A DNA stretch of 64,000 bases from an uncultured Flavobacteriaceae bacterium (lineage in GTDB: Bacteria; Bacteroidota; Bacteroidia; Flavobacteriales; Flavobacteriaceae). Position numbers and translations under genes: made by a program. Of this stretch, positions 16,475-25,800 are shown piece by piece; within the stretch, counting starts at the first letter, position 1, and each line of letters starts with the position of its first letter. Under the pieces are notes generated by a model, which ran no database searches, was not told where the DNA came from, and saw only the letters and a program-made list of their open reading frames with translations. The DNA lies in assembly GCA_947497245.1 (NCBI GenBank), contig CANMFO010000008.1, forward strand, positions 106,361-170,360, written 5' to 3'.

Positions 16475-17437
16475 TTAATCTTGGATTAGCTGTTTTTGTT
16501 TTAACGATTTGCCGATGGGAAGTCCGATCAGGATACGAAGGAACAGTTGGAAGTATTTGGGTCTTAGTATGGAAACGAGGCCATATCGAAGTGCAAAGAA
16601 CAACCGTAGTACCTGATAGTGGAGATAACCATAGTTTTTTCGGATGACATAGAACATGGAAGTTTTAAGTTCAATTTTAACGGCCATGGGCACCCCGGTC
16701 TTGTCGACACTCTTTCCTTGATAGTGCAGGTAGGATGCCGAGGGAAGAAAATAGGTGTTCTTGCCCTTCTTTTTTAAGCGATAGCAGATATCGCTTTCTT
16801 CGAAATACAAAAAGATATTGGTATCGAACCCGCCGACCGCATTGAAATCGGATGCCCGGAAAAACATAAAACTTCCGTTTACGTAATTTACCGAAATGGG
16901 TTCGGAACGGCGTTTTTTTCTATCGGGCTTTGATTTTGGGAAGAGCACTTCCATCGCTTTTTTTCCGAAAACTTCCCTTCCCAAGGAAGTAAAATGGTCA
17001 AAACTGACTTGCTTTTCTTCTTTTTCGTTGTATATCTGGGCCCCACAGACTGCAGCATCTTCCGTCTCTTCCATAAAGGCATGGCAAATGGACACCGCAT
17101 CGTTCAGCAACAAGGTGTCGTTGTTCAAAAAAAGGTAATATTTTCCCTGGGCATACTGTACCCCGTGCATATTGCCACCGCCGAAGCCTGTGTTGATCCT
17201 GCTTCTATAGAGCTGTATTCGTTCATCGTCCAGGCCGGCCAGATAGGACTCCAATATCCCATAATCCTCTTGTTTTGAGGCGTTGTCTACCAGAATCAGC
17301 TCAAAGGAAGGGGCGTTGGGGATGTTCCCCAACAGATTGTCCACACACTTGATGGAGTACTCCGAAGAGTTGTAGTTGATAATGATAATGGACACCTCGC
17401 ATCCCTGTTTTTCCATTTTCGTAACATTGGTTTTCAT
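16475..17437 (-). CDS. Glycosyltransferase family 2, rhamnosyltransferase (WbbL)-like
   Basis: A 320-residue GT-A fold enzyme, probably adding a sugar to a lipopolysaccharide or cell-surface glycan on the cytoplasmic face of the inner membrane. Seen: the start SIIIINYNSSEYSIKCVDNL, ILVDNASK (about residue 52), the GFGGGNMHGV motif, the DxD-type NNDTLLL (about 107) and the acceptor block GGFDTNIFLYFEESDICYRL (about 218-237), which is typical of WbbL-like rhamnosyltransferases. The C-terminal about 50 residues are basic and hydrophobic and may touch the membrane. A start seven codons later (17416) is also possible. It lies 3 nt downstream of a GT9 gene, so the two are co-transcribed. Confidence 0.87.
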   Translation of the reverse strand: MKTNVTKMEKQGCEVSIIIINYNSSEYSIKCVDNLLGNIPNAPSFELILVDNASKQEDYGILESYLAGLDDERIQLYRSRINTGFGGGNMHGVQYAQGKYYLFLNNDTLLLNDAVSICHAFMEETEDAAVCGAQIYNEKEEKQVSFDHFTSLGREVFGKKAMEVLFPKSKPDRKKRRSEPISVNYVNGSFMFFRASDFNAVGGFDTNIFLYFEESDICYRLKKKGKNTYFLPSASYLHYQGKSVDKTGVPMAVKIELKTSMFYVIRKNYGYLHYQVLRLFFALRYGLVSILRPKYFQLFLRILIGLPIGKSLKQKQLIQD

Positions 17438-17440
17438 ACC

Positions 17441-18505
17441 TCAATTGCAATACTCCTCCAAAAAATGAAGCAAAGGTCCTTTGAAGAGCCCCGGTTCAAA
17501 GACATCGTAAAGCTGGTCTATGTTCCTTTTGATATCTTTTTTTGTCCGGTTTTCAAAAAGTTCCGGACGATAATCCCTTAGATGTACGCCCATATGCCCT
17601 TTACGGGTCTCGCTATGCCAGGCCCCTTTTAGAATAAAGGGGCTGAACAGGCAGAAAGTTGGTACGTTCAATGCCTTGGCCATATTCACCGCCCCGCCTT
17701 CGTTCCCGATCAGCGCGGTACATTGCGACAGGAGGGCAATAAAACCCCTTAAAGAATGGGCATAGAACTCAATGGCGATGCGTGCCCGGGTCAGTTCCCC
17801 ACACTTTTCGTAAATGGCCCGGGCCTGGGCTTCCTGGCTGGGAATATAGTTGAACAGTAGTTTTGCGTTCGTATGTTCACAGATGGTATCCAATACCTCC
17901 GCCATGTAGTCTGCGGGATAGGTCTTGATCGGGCCGCTGCCCAAGATTCCTACCATGATCAAGGGCTGTTCCGATGCTAATTTTAGGGCGTCCAGCTTGC
18001 CCACGGCCACTTTCGCTTCCGAATCGGTGACGAATAACTTTGGAAGTTCAGAGTAATCGTTGACCCTTTTGAGCAACGGGTTCAGCAGTTGCAACCTATT
18101 TTCAATGGCAAGTGGAATGCTTCGACCCGGAGACAGGTTTTCCCTCACTGTGTTGGTATAGATCCATCTCGTGTACCATTTTGGATGGGCTATTTTATAT
18201 GCTGCCCGGGCAAAGAGGGACATGAGATTGCTCTCCAATTTTCCGTAGGCATCGATTACCGCCCTATACCGTTCCCGCCTTATTTCTTTTAAAAAACCAT
18301 AAAATGCTATTTTACTCCTTCTATGACGATTTTCGAACACAAGGATTTTGTCTATGAACGGATTGCCCTCCAATACGGCAAGGGTATTTTCATTGGCAAT
18401 AAAATGTACTTCACAATCGGGATAACAGTACTTCAGGTTTTCGCAAATGACCGTGCTTGTCAAAACATCTCCTATCATTTTTTGCTGGATCACTAGGAAT
18501 TTCAT
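17441..18505 (-). CDS. Glycosyltransferase family 9 (ADP-heptose:LPS heptosyltransferase-like)
   Basis: A GT-B fold protein of about 354 residues. Family members transfer heptose (or a related sugar) to the lipopolysaccharide inner core. Seen: the N-terminal MKFLVIQQKMIGDVLTSTVI with the GDVL motif, and the C-terminal donor-binding block LIGNEGGAVNMAKALNVPTF, a variant of the usual GNDSGPMHLAAA. The Asp and His normally present there are replaced (Glu, Asn), so the donor may differ from ADP-heptose. The ATG at 18505 is chosen over the longer frame because the first strand starts there. A promoter candidate lies at 18538-18569. The GT2 gene follows 3 nt downstream. Confidence 0.85.
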   Translation of the reverse strand: MKFLVIQQKMIGDVLTSTVICENLKYCYPDCEVHFIANENTLAVLEGNPFIDKILVFENRHRRSKIAFYGFLKEIRRERYRAVIDAYGKLESNLMSLFARAAYKIAHPKWYTRWIYTNTVRENLSPGRSIPLAIENRLQLLNPLLKRVNDYSELPKLFVTDSEAKVAVGKLDALKLASEQPLIMVGILGSGPIKTYPADYMAEVLDTICEHTNAKLLFNYIPSQEAQARAIYEKCGELTRARIAIEFYAHSLRGFIALLSQCTALIGNEGGAVNMAKALNVPTFCLFSPFILKGAWHSETRKGHMGVHLRDYRPELFENRTKKDIKRNIDQLYDVFEPGLFKGPLLHFLEEYCN

Positions 18506-18537
18506 GCCGGTGCACAGGGCGCATTTGTTGAACGGGG

Positions 18538-18569
18538 TAAATATAGCCAATTTCGGTACATTGCATCAA
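18538..18569 (-). promoter_or_regulatory. Candidate promoter for the GT9-GT2 pair
   Basis: On the minus strand TTG (18569-18567) and TATATTTA (18545-18538) are separated by 21 bp. The -7 box is TAnnTTTA, one base off consensus. The same variant, TATATTTA, recurs at 22823 and 34313. Transcription would begin about 25 nt before the ATG at 18505. Confidence 0.5.
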
Positions 18570-18597
18570 AACGAACGTATTTTGCACGGCGATTTTA

Positions 18598-18627
18598 TTG
18601 GAGATCCTGTTCAAAAAACTACATTTG
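18598..18627 (+). promoter_or_regulatory. Bacteroidota promoter, TTG-N19-TACATTTG
   Basis: TTG at 18598-18600, a 19-bp spacer and TACATTTG at 18620-18627 fully match the known Bacteroidota pattern. Predicted transcription start is near 18634, 22 nt before the ATG at 18656. This is the cleanest promoter in the window. Confidence 0.65.
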
Positions 18628-18655
18628 TACATTCACTCGAAATTGATCACGTTCC

Positions 18656-19468
18656 ATGAGGGCTGCAAGTATCATCGTTAGTACATATAACAAACCGGAC
18701 TGGTTGGAAAAGGTTCTTTGGGGCTTTGAATACCAGACCTACAAAGATTTTGAGGTCATAATTGCCGACGATGGATCTTCCGAGGAGACCAGAAATCGCA
18801 TCGATTCACTGCGGGATGAATTGTCGTACCCCATACAGCACGTATGGCAGGAGGATCAAGGTTTTCAAAAATGCAAGATTCTGAACAAGGCCATTACGGC
18901 CTGTAAATCGGAATATGTTATCATGACCGATGGGGACTGTATTCCCAGAGAGGATTTTGTCCAAGTGCACTACATCAACAAAGAGCCGGGGTATTTTATT
19001 TCGGGGGGATATTACATGCTCCCGATGAACATTTCGAACATCATCGGCAAAGAGGATATCCGGAAACAGCGTTGTTTCAACATTCAATGGTTAAAGGAAA
19101 AGGGAATCCCCAAGACCTTTAAGAACAACAAATTGACCGCGCGCGGGTTCATTTCCAAGTTCTTCAATACCATAACACCAACCAATGCCAGTTGGAACGG
19201 ACACAATTCGTCCGGTTGGAAAAAGGACATTCTGAACATAAACGGATTTGACGAAAGGATGCAATACGGCGGGGAAGATCGGGAATTTGGGGAAAGGCTT
19301 CTTAACTATGGCGTAAAATCAAAGCAGTTACGTTATAGTGCGGTCTGCGTGCATTTGGATCATGAGCGGGGCTATAAGACACCTGAGGCCATTGCCAAAA
19401 ATCAAATAATCAGAAAGGAAGTGCGGCAAAATAAAAGTGTGTGGACCTATCACGGCATTACGAGATAG
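18656..19468 (+). CDS. Glycosyltransferase family 2 with galactosyltransferase-like C-terminus
   Basis: A 270-residue GT-A enzyme. Seen: start ASIIVSTYNKPDWLEKVLWG, nucleotide-binding VIIADDGSSEETR (about residues 35-47), metal-binding MTDGDCIPREDF (about 93-104), and a C-terminal block SGWKKDILNINGFDERMQYG followed by GGEDREFGERLLNYG (about 190-225). The latter resembles the acceptor domain found in galactosyltransferase-like GT2 proteins (Glyco_transf_7C). It has its own consensus promoter and runs against the leftward glycosyltransferases. Its last 19 nt overlap the end of the next gene on the opposite strand. Its product is probably a surface-glycan sugar transferase; donor and acceptor are unknown. 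Confidence 0.88.
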   Translation: MRAASIIVSTYNKPDWLEKVLWGFEYQTYKDFEVIIADDGSSEETRNRIDSLRDELSYPIQHVWQEDQGFQKCKILNKAITACKSEYVIMTDGDCIPREDFVQVHYINKEPGYFISGGYYMLPMNISNIIGKEDIRKQRCFNIQWLKEKGIPKTFKNNKLTARGFISKFFNTITPTNASWNGHNSSGWKKDILNINGFDERMQYGGEDREFGERLLNYGVKSKQLRYSAVCVHLDHERGYKTPEAIAKNQIIRKEVRQNKSVWTYHGITR

Positions 19469-20244
19469 TACGCCAGTTCGTTCTTTTTTTCAAGTTCCTT
19501 CAACTCTCTGTAACGCTCCAGGTCGCTCAGTGCGTTCAAATAGCAGATGGTTATTCCTTTTTTTCCATCCAAGAACCCCAATCTTAGTACATAGTGGTTG
19601 AAAAACTTCCATAAAGGCTTGAATATCAAGCAGGCATAGTTGAATTGTTTTTCCCTATAAAAAGATTCCTTGGCCTTCAATCTTCCATATTTGAGCATTT
19701 TGGCCTTGTAATCCGCAAAGTTTTTGTAGCAATAATGGGTCAGTTTTTCCTTTAGGATACCCGATTTTCCATCTACATCCAAGGTTTCGTGCACGATCTT
19801 CTTATCGGAAAACTGTGCTTTGCTCTTTCGGAAAAGCCGGTAATTTTTATCAGTCTGCCATCCGCTGAAGTGCAACGGACTTTTTTCGAACATGAACTTT
19901 CTGTAGAACCAATAGGCCACGAACTCATTGTTACTGTTTACGGTCTCTATGATTTCGGTCTTCAGGTCTTCGGAAACCACCTCGTCGGCGTCTAAAAACA
20001 ATACCCAATCGTTTGAGGCCTGTTTCAGCGCATAGGACTTTTGAAGCGTAAAATTCGAAAACGGGTGCTGAATTACCCTGACTTTGGGGTGTTTTTTCAG
20101 ATATTCGTATGTACCATCGGTACTGTAGGAGTCCACTACGACTATCTCGTCCGCGAATGCCACGGAGGCTATACATCTTTCGATATAACCAATCTCATTG
20201 TAAGCAATTATTAAAGCCGATATTTTCTCTCTGGTGGTATTCAT
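19450..20244 (-). CDS. Glycosyltransferase family 2, LPS core (WaaE/KdtX-like)
   Basis: A 264-residue GT2 enzyme resembling the WaaE/KdtX family, which adds glucose to the inner lipopolysaccharide core. Seen: ISALIIAYNEIGYIERCIAS at the start, VVVDSYSTDGTYEYL (about 35-49), the metal site LFLDADEVVSEDL (about 82-94), the family block FHFSGWQTDKNYRLFRKSKA-like sequence (about 125-145) and KIVHETLDVDG (about 148-158). The last 19 nt overlap the convergent GT2 gene, with no terminator between them. A TAACTTTG box 37 nt upstream is the candidate promoter. Acceptor identity is inference. Confidence 0.87.
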   Translation of the reverse strand: MNTTREKISALIIAYNEIGYIERCIASVAFADEIVVVDSYSTDGTYEYLKKHPKVRVIQHPFSNFTLQKSYALKQASNDWVLFLDADEVVSEDLKTEIIETVNSNNEFVAYWFYRKFMFEKSPLHFSGWQTDKNYRLFRKSKAQFSDKKIVHETLDVDGKSGILKEKLTHYCYKNFADYKAKMLKYGRLKAKESFYREKQFNYACLIFKPLWKFFNHYVLRLGFLDGKKGITICYLNALSDLERYRELKELEKKNELAYYLVMP

Positions 20245-20280
20245 AACGATAATCGTAAGTAGGTATATTCAGTTTGGTAA

Positions 20281-20288
20281 CAAAGTTA
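20281..20288 (-). promoter_or_regulatory. Candidate -7 box TAACTTTG for the WaaE-like gene
   Basis: It exactly matches TAnnTTTG on the minus strand and would start transcription about 30 nt before the ATG at 20244. A TTG at the proper distance is not seen. The same octamer recurs before msrB (46024-46017). Confidence 0.42.
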
Positions 20289-20339
20289 TAACTGAAAAAC
20301 GGAGAAAATAGTATATTTAGTTATAAAATTCCTACAAAA

Positions 20340-21155
20340 TTACACCGCCACGTCATATTCCCTGAGGGCATCGTTCAGAGAGGTCTTCTTATTGGTGCTC
20401 TCTTTTCGGGTACCGATGATCAGCGCGCAGGGCACTTGATAATCGCCTGCCGGAAATTTCTTGGTGTAACTCCCTGGTATAACAACTGAACGGGCCGGAA
20501 CCCTACCTTTTCGTTCTATAGGTTCATCACCGGTAACATCGATTATCTTGGTCGAGGCGGTCAGAACAACATTGGCACCGAGCACGGCTTCCCTTTCCAC
20601 CCGAACACCTTCCACAACGATACATCTGGAACCGATAAAGGCATTGTCCTCTATGATCACCGGCGCGGCCTGTAGAGGTTCCAAAACCCCACCGATACCT
20701 ACACCGCCACTTAAATGCACATTCTTGCCAACCTGGGCACAACTGCCGACAGTGGCCCAAGTATCGACCATGGTACCCTCATCTACGTGGGCGCCAATGT
20801 TCACGTAACTGGGCATCAAAATGGTACCTGGGGAAATATAGGCCCCGTGCCTTGCCACAGCGTGCGGAACTACCCGGATGCCTTTTTCGGCATAGCCCCT
20901 TTTCAACGGAATCTTATCGTGGTACTCAAAAATACCAACCTCCAAAGTCTCCATTTTTTGTATGGGGAAATAGAGTACCACCCCTTTTTTTACCCATTCG
21001 TTGATTTGCCATCCATTTTGGGTCGGTTCGGCACAGCGCAGTTTTCCGATGTCCAATAAATCGATTACTTCGCGAATGGCCCCTTGGGTAGATGGCTCTT
21101 TCAAAAGCTCCCTGTTTTCCCAAGCATTTTCAATGGTTTGCCTTAATTCGGTCAT
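20340..21155 (-). CDS. dapD: 2,3,4,5-tetrahydropyridine-2,6-dicarboxylate N-succinyltransferase
   Basis: A 271-residue left-handed beta-helix acyltransferase that succinylates tetrahydrodipicolinate in the succinylase branch of lysine and meso-diaminopimelate synthesis. Seen: an N-terminal helical part of about 95 residues, then hexapeptide repeats from about 105 (GAYISPGTILMPSYVNIGAH, VDEGTMVDTWATVGSCAQVG, NVHLSGGVGIGG) and the conserved IEDNAFIGSRCIVVEGVRV near 165-183. Length fits the family (about 270). It is divergent from ruvX across 76 nt and probably monocistronic, with the WaaE-like gene having its own promoter box. Confidence 0.94.
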   Translation of the reverse strand: MTELRQTIENAWENRELLKEPSTQGAIREVIDLLDIGKLRCAEPTQNGWQINEWVKKGVVLYFPIQKMETLEVGIFEYHDKIPLKRGYAEKGIRVVPHAVARHGAYISPGTILMPSYVNIGAHVDEGTMVDTWATVGSCAQVGKNVHLSGGVGIGGVLEPLQAAPVIIEDNAFIGSRCIVVEGVRVEREAVLGANVVLTASTKIIDVTGDEPIERKGRVPARSVVIPGSYTKKFPAGDYQVPCALIIGTRKESTNKKTSLNDALREYDVAV

Positions 21156-21231
21156 ACTTTGCTCTAAAATTTATGCAAATATAGGAGGTCAAGACTGAAT
21201 TCCGCGGTCAATTTCACAGGAATAACAATTT

Positions 21232-21672
21232 ATGGGTTATTTTTGCCAAAAAAATAATTTGGGCAGGGTATTGGCATTGGATTATGGGAAAAAACGCACC
21301 GGAATTGCCGCAACGGACGAACTGCAGCTCATCGCTTCGGGCCTGACCACCGTGGCCACACCGGAACTGTTGGGTTTTCTCAAAGAATACATGGCCGAAG
21401 AAAAAATAGCTTGCATCGTAGTGGGCGAACCCAGACAAATGGACAATACCCCTTCGGAATCGGAAGCGCTTATCCAACCTTTTATCAAGGAGTTGTCCAA
21501 AAATTTCCCGCAAATACCCATTGAAAGACAAGATGAGCGGTTTACCTCAAAAATGGCGGTGCAAACCATGATCGAAGGGGGCGTTAAAAAAATGAAAAGA
21601 AGAAACAAGGCTTTGGTAGATGAAATCAGCGCTACCCTAATTTTGCAGGCCTATTTAAACAGAGTTCAATGA
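21232..21672 (+). CDS. ruvX: Holliday junction resolvase RuvX (YqgF)
   Basis: A small RNase H-fold nuclease-like protein of the YqgF family, implicated in Holliday-junction resolution and 16S rRNA 5'-end maturation. Seen: the first catalytic-Asp strand GRVLALDYGKKRTGIAATD, IVVGEPRQMD with the second acidic site (about residues 63-72), and RQDERFTSKMA followed by DEISATLILQAYL. The coordinates use the ATG at 21232. In most relatives Gly-Arg follows the initiator directly, which points to a TTG start at 21259 (137 residues). A -7 box at 21238-21245 would also exclude the ATG from the transcript. It overlaps def by 4 nt. Confidence 0.9.
   Translation: MGYFCQKNNLGRVLALDYGKKRTGIAATDELQLIASGLTTVATPELLGFLKEYMAEEKIACIVVGEPRQMDNTPSESEALIQPFIKELSKNFPQIPIERQDERFTSKMAVQTMIEGGVKKMKRRNKALVDEISATLILQAYLNRVQ
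21238..21245 (+). promoter_or_regulatory. Candidate -7 box TATTTTTG inside the 5' end of ruvX
   Basis: It exactly matches TAnnTTTG but lies downstream of the ATG at 21232. If used, transcription would begin near 21252 and translation would have to start at TTG 21259. No clear TTG (-33) is seen. Confidence 0.35.
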
Positions 21673-22259
21673 TATTACCCATTGTTGCCTACGGGCATCC
21701 GGTATTGCGAAAGATCGGCAAAGACTTGGACAAGGACTATCCAAAACTGAAGGAGCTTCTGGCCAATATGTGGGAAACCATGTATAAGGCCAACGGCGTG
21801 GGTCTGGCAGCGCCTCAAGTGGGACTGCCGATTCGTTTGTTCTTAGTGGACACCACCCCGTTTTCGGAGGATGAGGATCTATCACCCGAAGAGCAAAAGG
21901 CCCTGGCCGGATTCAAAAAAGTATTCATCAATGCGAAAATAGAGAAGGAGGAAGGTGAGGAATGGCCGTTCAACGAGGGCTGTCTGAGCATACCCGACGT
22001 AAGGGAGGATGTAAAACGAAAAGATACGATCCATATATCCTACCTCGATGAGAATTTCGTTCCACGGACCGAAACCTACGACGGGCTTTTGGCCCGTGTG
22101 ATCCAACATGAATATGACCATATCGAGGGGGTTTTGTTTACGGACAAGTTATCGCCCCTAAAAAAACGTTTGTTGAAGAGCAGGTTGAAAAATATCTCAC
22201 AGGGAAAGGTAACGGTGGATTATCGCATGCGCTTTCCAGAATTAAAAAAAGCACGGTGA
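21669..22259 (+). CDS. def: Peptide deformylase
   Basis: A 196-residue metalloenzyme that removes the N-formyl group from nascent proteins at the ribosome exit. All three motifs are present: GVGLAAPQVG (43-52), EGCLSIP with the metal ligand Cys105, and QHEYDHIEG with His147, catalytic Glu148 and His151. Its ATG overlaps the ruvX stop codon as ATGA, so translation is coupled. DUF5606 follows 57 nt downstream in the same operon. An insertion of about 15 acidic residues around 65-80 (SEDEDLSPEEQ) is seen in Bacteroidota-type enzymes. Confidence 0.96.
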   Translation: MILPIVAYGHPVLRKIGKDLDKDYPKLKELLANMWETMYKANGVGLAAPQVGLPIRLFLVDTTPFSEDEDLSPEEQKALAGFKKVFINAKIEKEEGEEWPFNEGCLSIPDVREDVKRKDTIHISYLDENFVPRTETYDGLLARVIQHEYDHIEGVLFTDKLSPLKKRLLKSRLKNISQGKVTVDYRMRFPELKKAR

Positions 22260-22316
22260 CCATTGCGGTAATCCAAGTAAAAGTGTAATCTTTGCGTTCG
22301 CAATTTTTAAGAATAT

Positions 22317-22745
22317 ATGGGATTGGATAAAATATTGTCGATTGGGGGCAAACCCGGACTTTTCAGGTTGCTTACCCAGACCCGGACGGGCTTTGTGGCG
22401 GAATCCCTGCTGGATGGAAAAAAGGTTACCGTGGGCCTTCGAAGCAATGTGAGTGTGCTTTCGGAAATAGCCATTTATACCTTGGAAGAAGAAGTGCCCC
22501 TGCGCCAGGTGTTCCTGAACATACAAACAAAGGAAAAAGGGGGGAGGACCAGTGTGGGCCACAAGGATGAAAAAATAAAACTGGAGGAATACTTCTTCGA
22601 GGTACTGCCGGATTACGACGAGGACCGCGTATATGCGAGTGATATCAAAAAGGTGGTGCAGTGGTACAATATCCTACTTGACAACGATATCACCGATTTT
22701 TCGGAAGAGAAGGATGACAGTCCATCAGCGGATTCCGAGGAATGA
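22317..22745 (+). CDS. DUF5606 domain protein
   Basis: A 142-residue cytoplasmic protein of the DUF5606 family, restricted to Bacteroidota as far as I know. Seen: the family start GLDKILSIGGKPGLFRLLTQ, a first domain of about 60 residues with a beta-rich fold (VAESLLDGKKVTVGLRSNVS), the linker around EEEVPLRQVF, a second small domain containing YFFEVLPDYDEDRVYASDIK, and an acidic tail. Function is unknown. It ends the ruvX-def operon and is followed by a strong terminator. In other flavobacteria I recall mazG coming next, whereas here mazG is 21 kb away. Confidence 0.85.
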   Translation: MGLDKILSIGGKPGLFRLLTQTRTGFVAESLLDGKKVTVGLRSNVSVLSEIAIYTLEEEVPLRQVFLNIQTKEKGGRTSVGHKDEKIKLEEYFFEVLPDYDEDRVYASDIKKVVQWYNILLDNDITDFSEEKDDSPSADSEE

Positions 22746-22768
22746 GTTCTTTCAACAAAAACATGGGA

Positions 22769-22797
22769 CCTTGATAGAAATATCAGGGTTTTTTTTT
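22769..22797 (+). terminator. Rho-independent terminator of the ruvX-def-DUF5606 operon
   Basis: An 8-bp stem, CCTTGATA/TATCAGGG (one T-G wobble), with a GAAA tetraloop is followed by nine T residues (22789-22797). It lies 23 nt after the DUF5606 stop codon. Confidence 0.88.
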
Positions 22798-22802
22798 GTG
22801 GA

Positions 22803-22830
22803 TTGTTCAAGGATTTATTGGTTATATTTA
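22803..22830 (+). promoter_or_regulatory. Candidate promoter TTG-N17-TATATTTA for the TolB-amidohydrolase gene
   Basis: TTG at 22803-22805 and TATATTTA at 22823-22830 are separated by 17 bp. Predicted start is near 22837, about 20 nt before the ATG at 22858. The last base of the -7 box deviates (A for G). Confidence 0.52.
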
Positions 22831-22857
22831 CCCGACTAATTAAAATCCATAGCTCTG

Positions 22858-25800
22858 ATGCACTATCGACTCATGGCTGGGGCGGCATGTTTTTTGGCCC
22901 TAGTGAACTTCAATTCCCTAATAGCCCAAGACCAGGCCCAAAAAACCGACAGCACCAAAAAAGCGACCAAGGAACTTCCGCTTGAACCGGAACGCAGTAT
23001 AGCATTTACTACGGAGAAGGGTACCTGGATTTCCCTGGATGTAAGTCCGGACGGGAAAACCATCGCCTTCGATTTAATGGGGGATATCTATACGTTGCCC
23101 ATAGAAGGCGGAAAGGCCACTAGGATTACCAATGGAATGGCCTATGACGTCCACCCGCGGTATAGCCCCGATGGGAGATCCCTGGTATTTATTTCCGACA
23201 AGAGCGGTTCGGACAATATTTGGACCCTGGATCTGGCCACCAAGGAAGACAAACAGATTACACAGGAAAAAAAGCACAATTTCTTTTCCGCAGAATGGAC
23301 ACCGGATGGGGCGTACATCGTTGGGGTCAAGGGTAGGAGGAATATCAAGCCCCATATTTACCACAAAGAAGGTGGTTCGGGCAGCCAATTGGTCGATAAG
23401 CCCAAACAGCTGAAGTTGATCGACCCGGCCTTTGGCCCGGATGGAAAATTATTGTACTTCTCCCAACGAAAAAATGCTTGGAACTACAATGCCCAACTGC
23501 CGCAATACCAGATCGGCACCTATGATATGGAAGACGGGGATATGGCGGTGATCACTTCCAAATACGGATCGGCCTTCACCCCGACCTTATCGCCCGACGG
23601 CAAATGGTTGGTTTATGGAACCCGTTTTGAAGCTGAGACAGGACTTATTATAAGAGACTTAAGGACAGGCGATGAACGATGGTTGGCCTATCCGGTGCAG
23701 CGCGATGAACAGGAGTCGATTGCACCTTTGGGCGTACTGCCCGCTATGTCGTTTACCCCGGACAGCAGAAATTTGGTGGTTTCCTACGGTGGGAAAATCT
23801 ACTCCATTGCCGTGGAGGGAATCACGGTTGCCGAAATTCCCTTTTCGGCGGACGTACAGTTGGACATGGGCCCACGTCTGGCCTTCAAATATCCCATTGG
23901 GGATTCACCGGAGGCCTTAGCCACCCAGATTCGGGATGCGAGACCGTCCCCGGACGGTTCCAAACTGGCCTTTACCGCCCTGAACCGCCTGTACGTTATG
24001 GATTTTCCAAGTGGAATTCCGAAAAGGTTGACCGATAATGATTTTGTTGAAGCCCATCCCGCTTGGTCGCCCGATGGCAAGTACATCGCATTTACTACCT
24101 GGAAATCGGGCGGTGGACATTTGTACAAGGTAAATGTGGAAGGCCGGCCCAGACCTGTTCAGTTGACGAACCAAAAAGGGCTTTATAGCTTTCCAGCTTG
24201 GTCCTACAAGTCTGACCGTATTGTTTTCCATCGCGGAAGTGCCCAATCGTTTCAGGATTTGTTGGGACTCTATTCCAGCAGCATGTTCGAAGATCTCGTA
24301 TGGCTGGATACCTCTGGGGGAACAATGCACTTCATTGATAAGGCCAGGGGTCGGCAAGGTCCCCATTTTATCAAGCAGGATGACCGTATTTATCTGAGCA
24401 GTCCCCAGAAAGGGCTGCTGTCCGTTCGATGGGACGGTACCGATGAAAGGGAGCACCTTAAACTAAAGGGAATTGTCACCTATGGTTCTCAAGATGTCCT
24501 GGACGAACACAGCCTGCTGCCCATGGAAAATGGGGCGGACGAGAATGACAAATCCTCTAGACCAAGCAAGGTCCGGATTTCACCGGATGGTAAAAAAGCG
24601 CTCGCAAAGATCAACAACGATATTTATGTGGTCACCATTCCCAGATATGGAAAAACCCCTACAGTTTCAGTTGCAAAAGTGGATAAAGCGGCTTTTCCAG
24701 CCATGAAGCTCACCTACATCGGAGGTGAATTCCCGGACTGGTCGTCCGATAGTGAAAAGGTGCATTGGTCCCTTGGGGCCAGTCATTTTAGGTACAATGT
24801 TCTGGAGGGAAAAAAGTTTACCGATAGTCTGGCCGCGGCAAAAAAGAAGGAAAAGGAACTCAAGGATGCCGAGAAAGTGACCGATTCCAGCAAAACGGAC
24901 GGGCAAAAGGATGAGGATAAAAAAGAGCCCAGGTTCGAAGCGGAGGAGTTTAAGATCGAGGTAAATTACACCAAGGACGTTCCCGAGGGCACCTTATTGT
25001 TGAAAGGGGGACGTATCCTTACCATGAAGGGAAAGGAGATTATCGAAAATGGAGATATTTTAGTCGAGAACAATCGCATCAAGGCGATCGGGACAACGGG
25101 CAGTCTGAAGGTACCAAAGGGAACCCGTGAAATTGATGTCAGTGGGAAGACGGTAATACCGGGATTTGTGGACGTGCATGCACACCTTCGTCCGGCATGG
25201 AGTGTACATAAGAACCAAGTATGGATGTACGCGGCCAATTTGGCCTATGGGATTACCACCACAAGAGATCCGCAGACCGGCACAACCGATGTACTTACCT
25301 ATGCCGATATGGTGGAAGCGGGAATGGTCGATGGCCCAAGGATCTACAGTACGGGTCCCGGACTGGGCTTTTGGGGATATCAACTTGAAAATTTGGACCA
25401 AACCAGGGAAGTTCTGAGGCAATACAGCACCTATTTCGATACTAAGACCATTAAAATGTATTTGGTGGGCAACCGCCAACAACGCCAATGGGTCATAGAG
25501 GCCTGCAAGGAGCTCAAGCTGATGCCCACAACGGAGGGAGGGTTGGACTTTAAATTGAACATGACCCAATTATTGGACGGATATCCTGGTCACGAACATT
25601 CCCTGCCCATTTATCCAATTTACCAAGATGTGGTGAAGGCAATTGCCGAATCCAAGATGGCGGTCACGCCAACCTTGTTGGTTTCCTATGGAGGCCCCTG
25701 GGCAGAAAACTTCTACTACTCGAGGGAAAATGTTTGGGGCGACAAAAAGCTGCAGTATTTCACTCCCTATAAGGAATTGGCCAGAAAGAGTCGCAGACGT

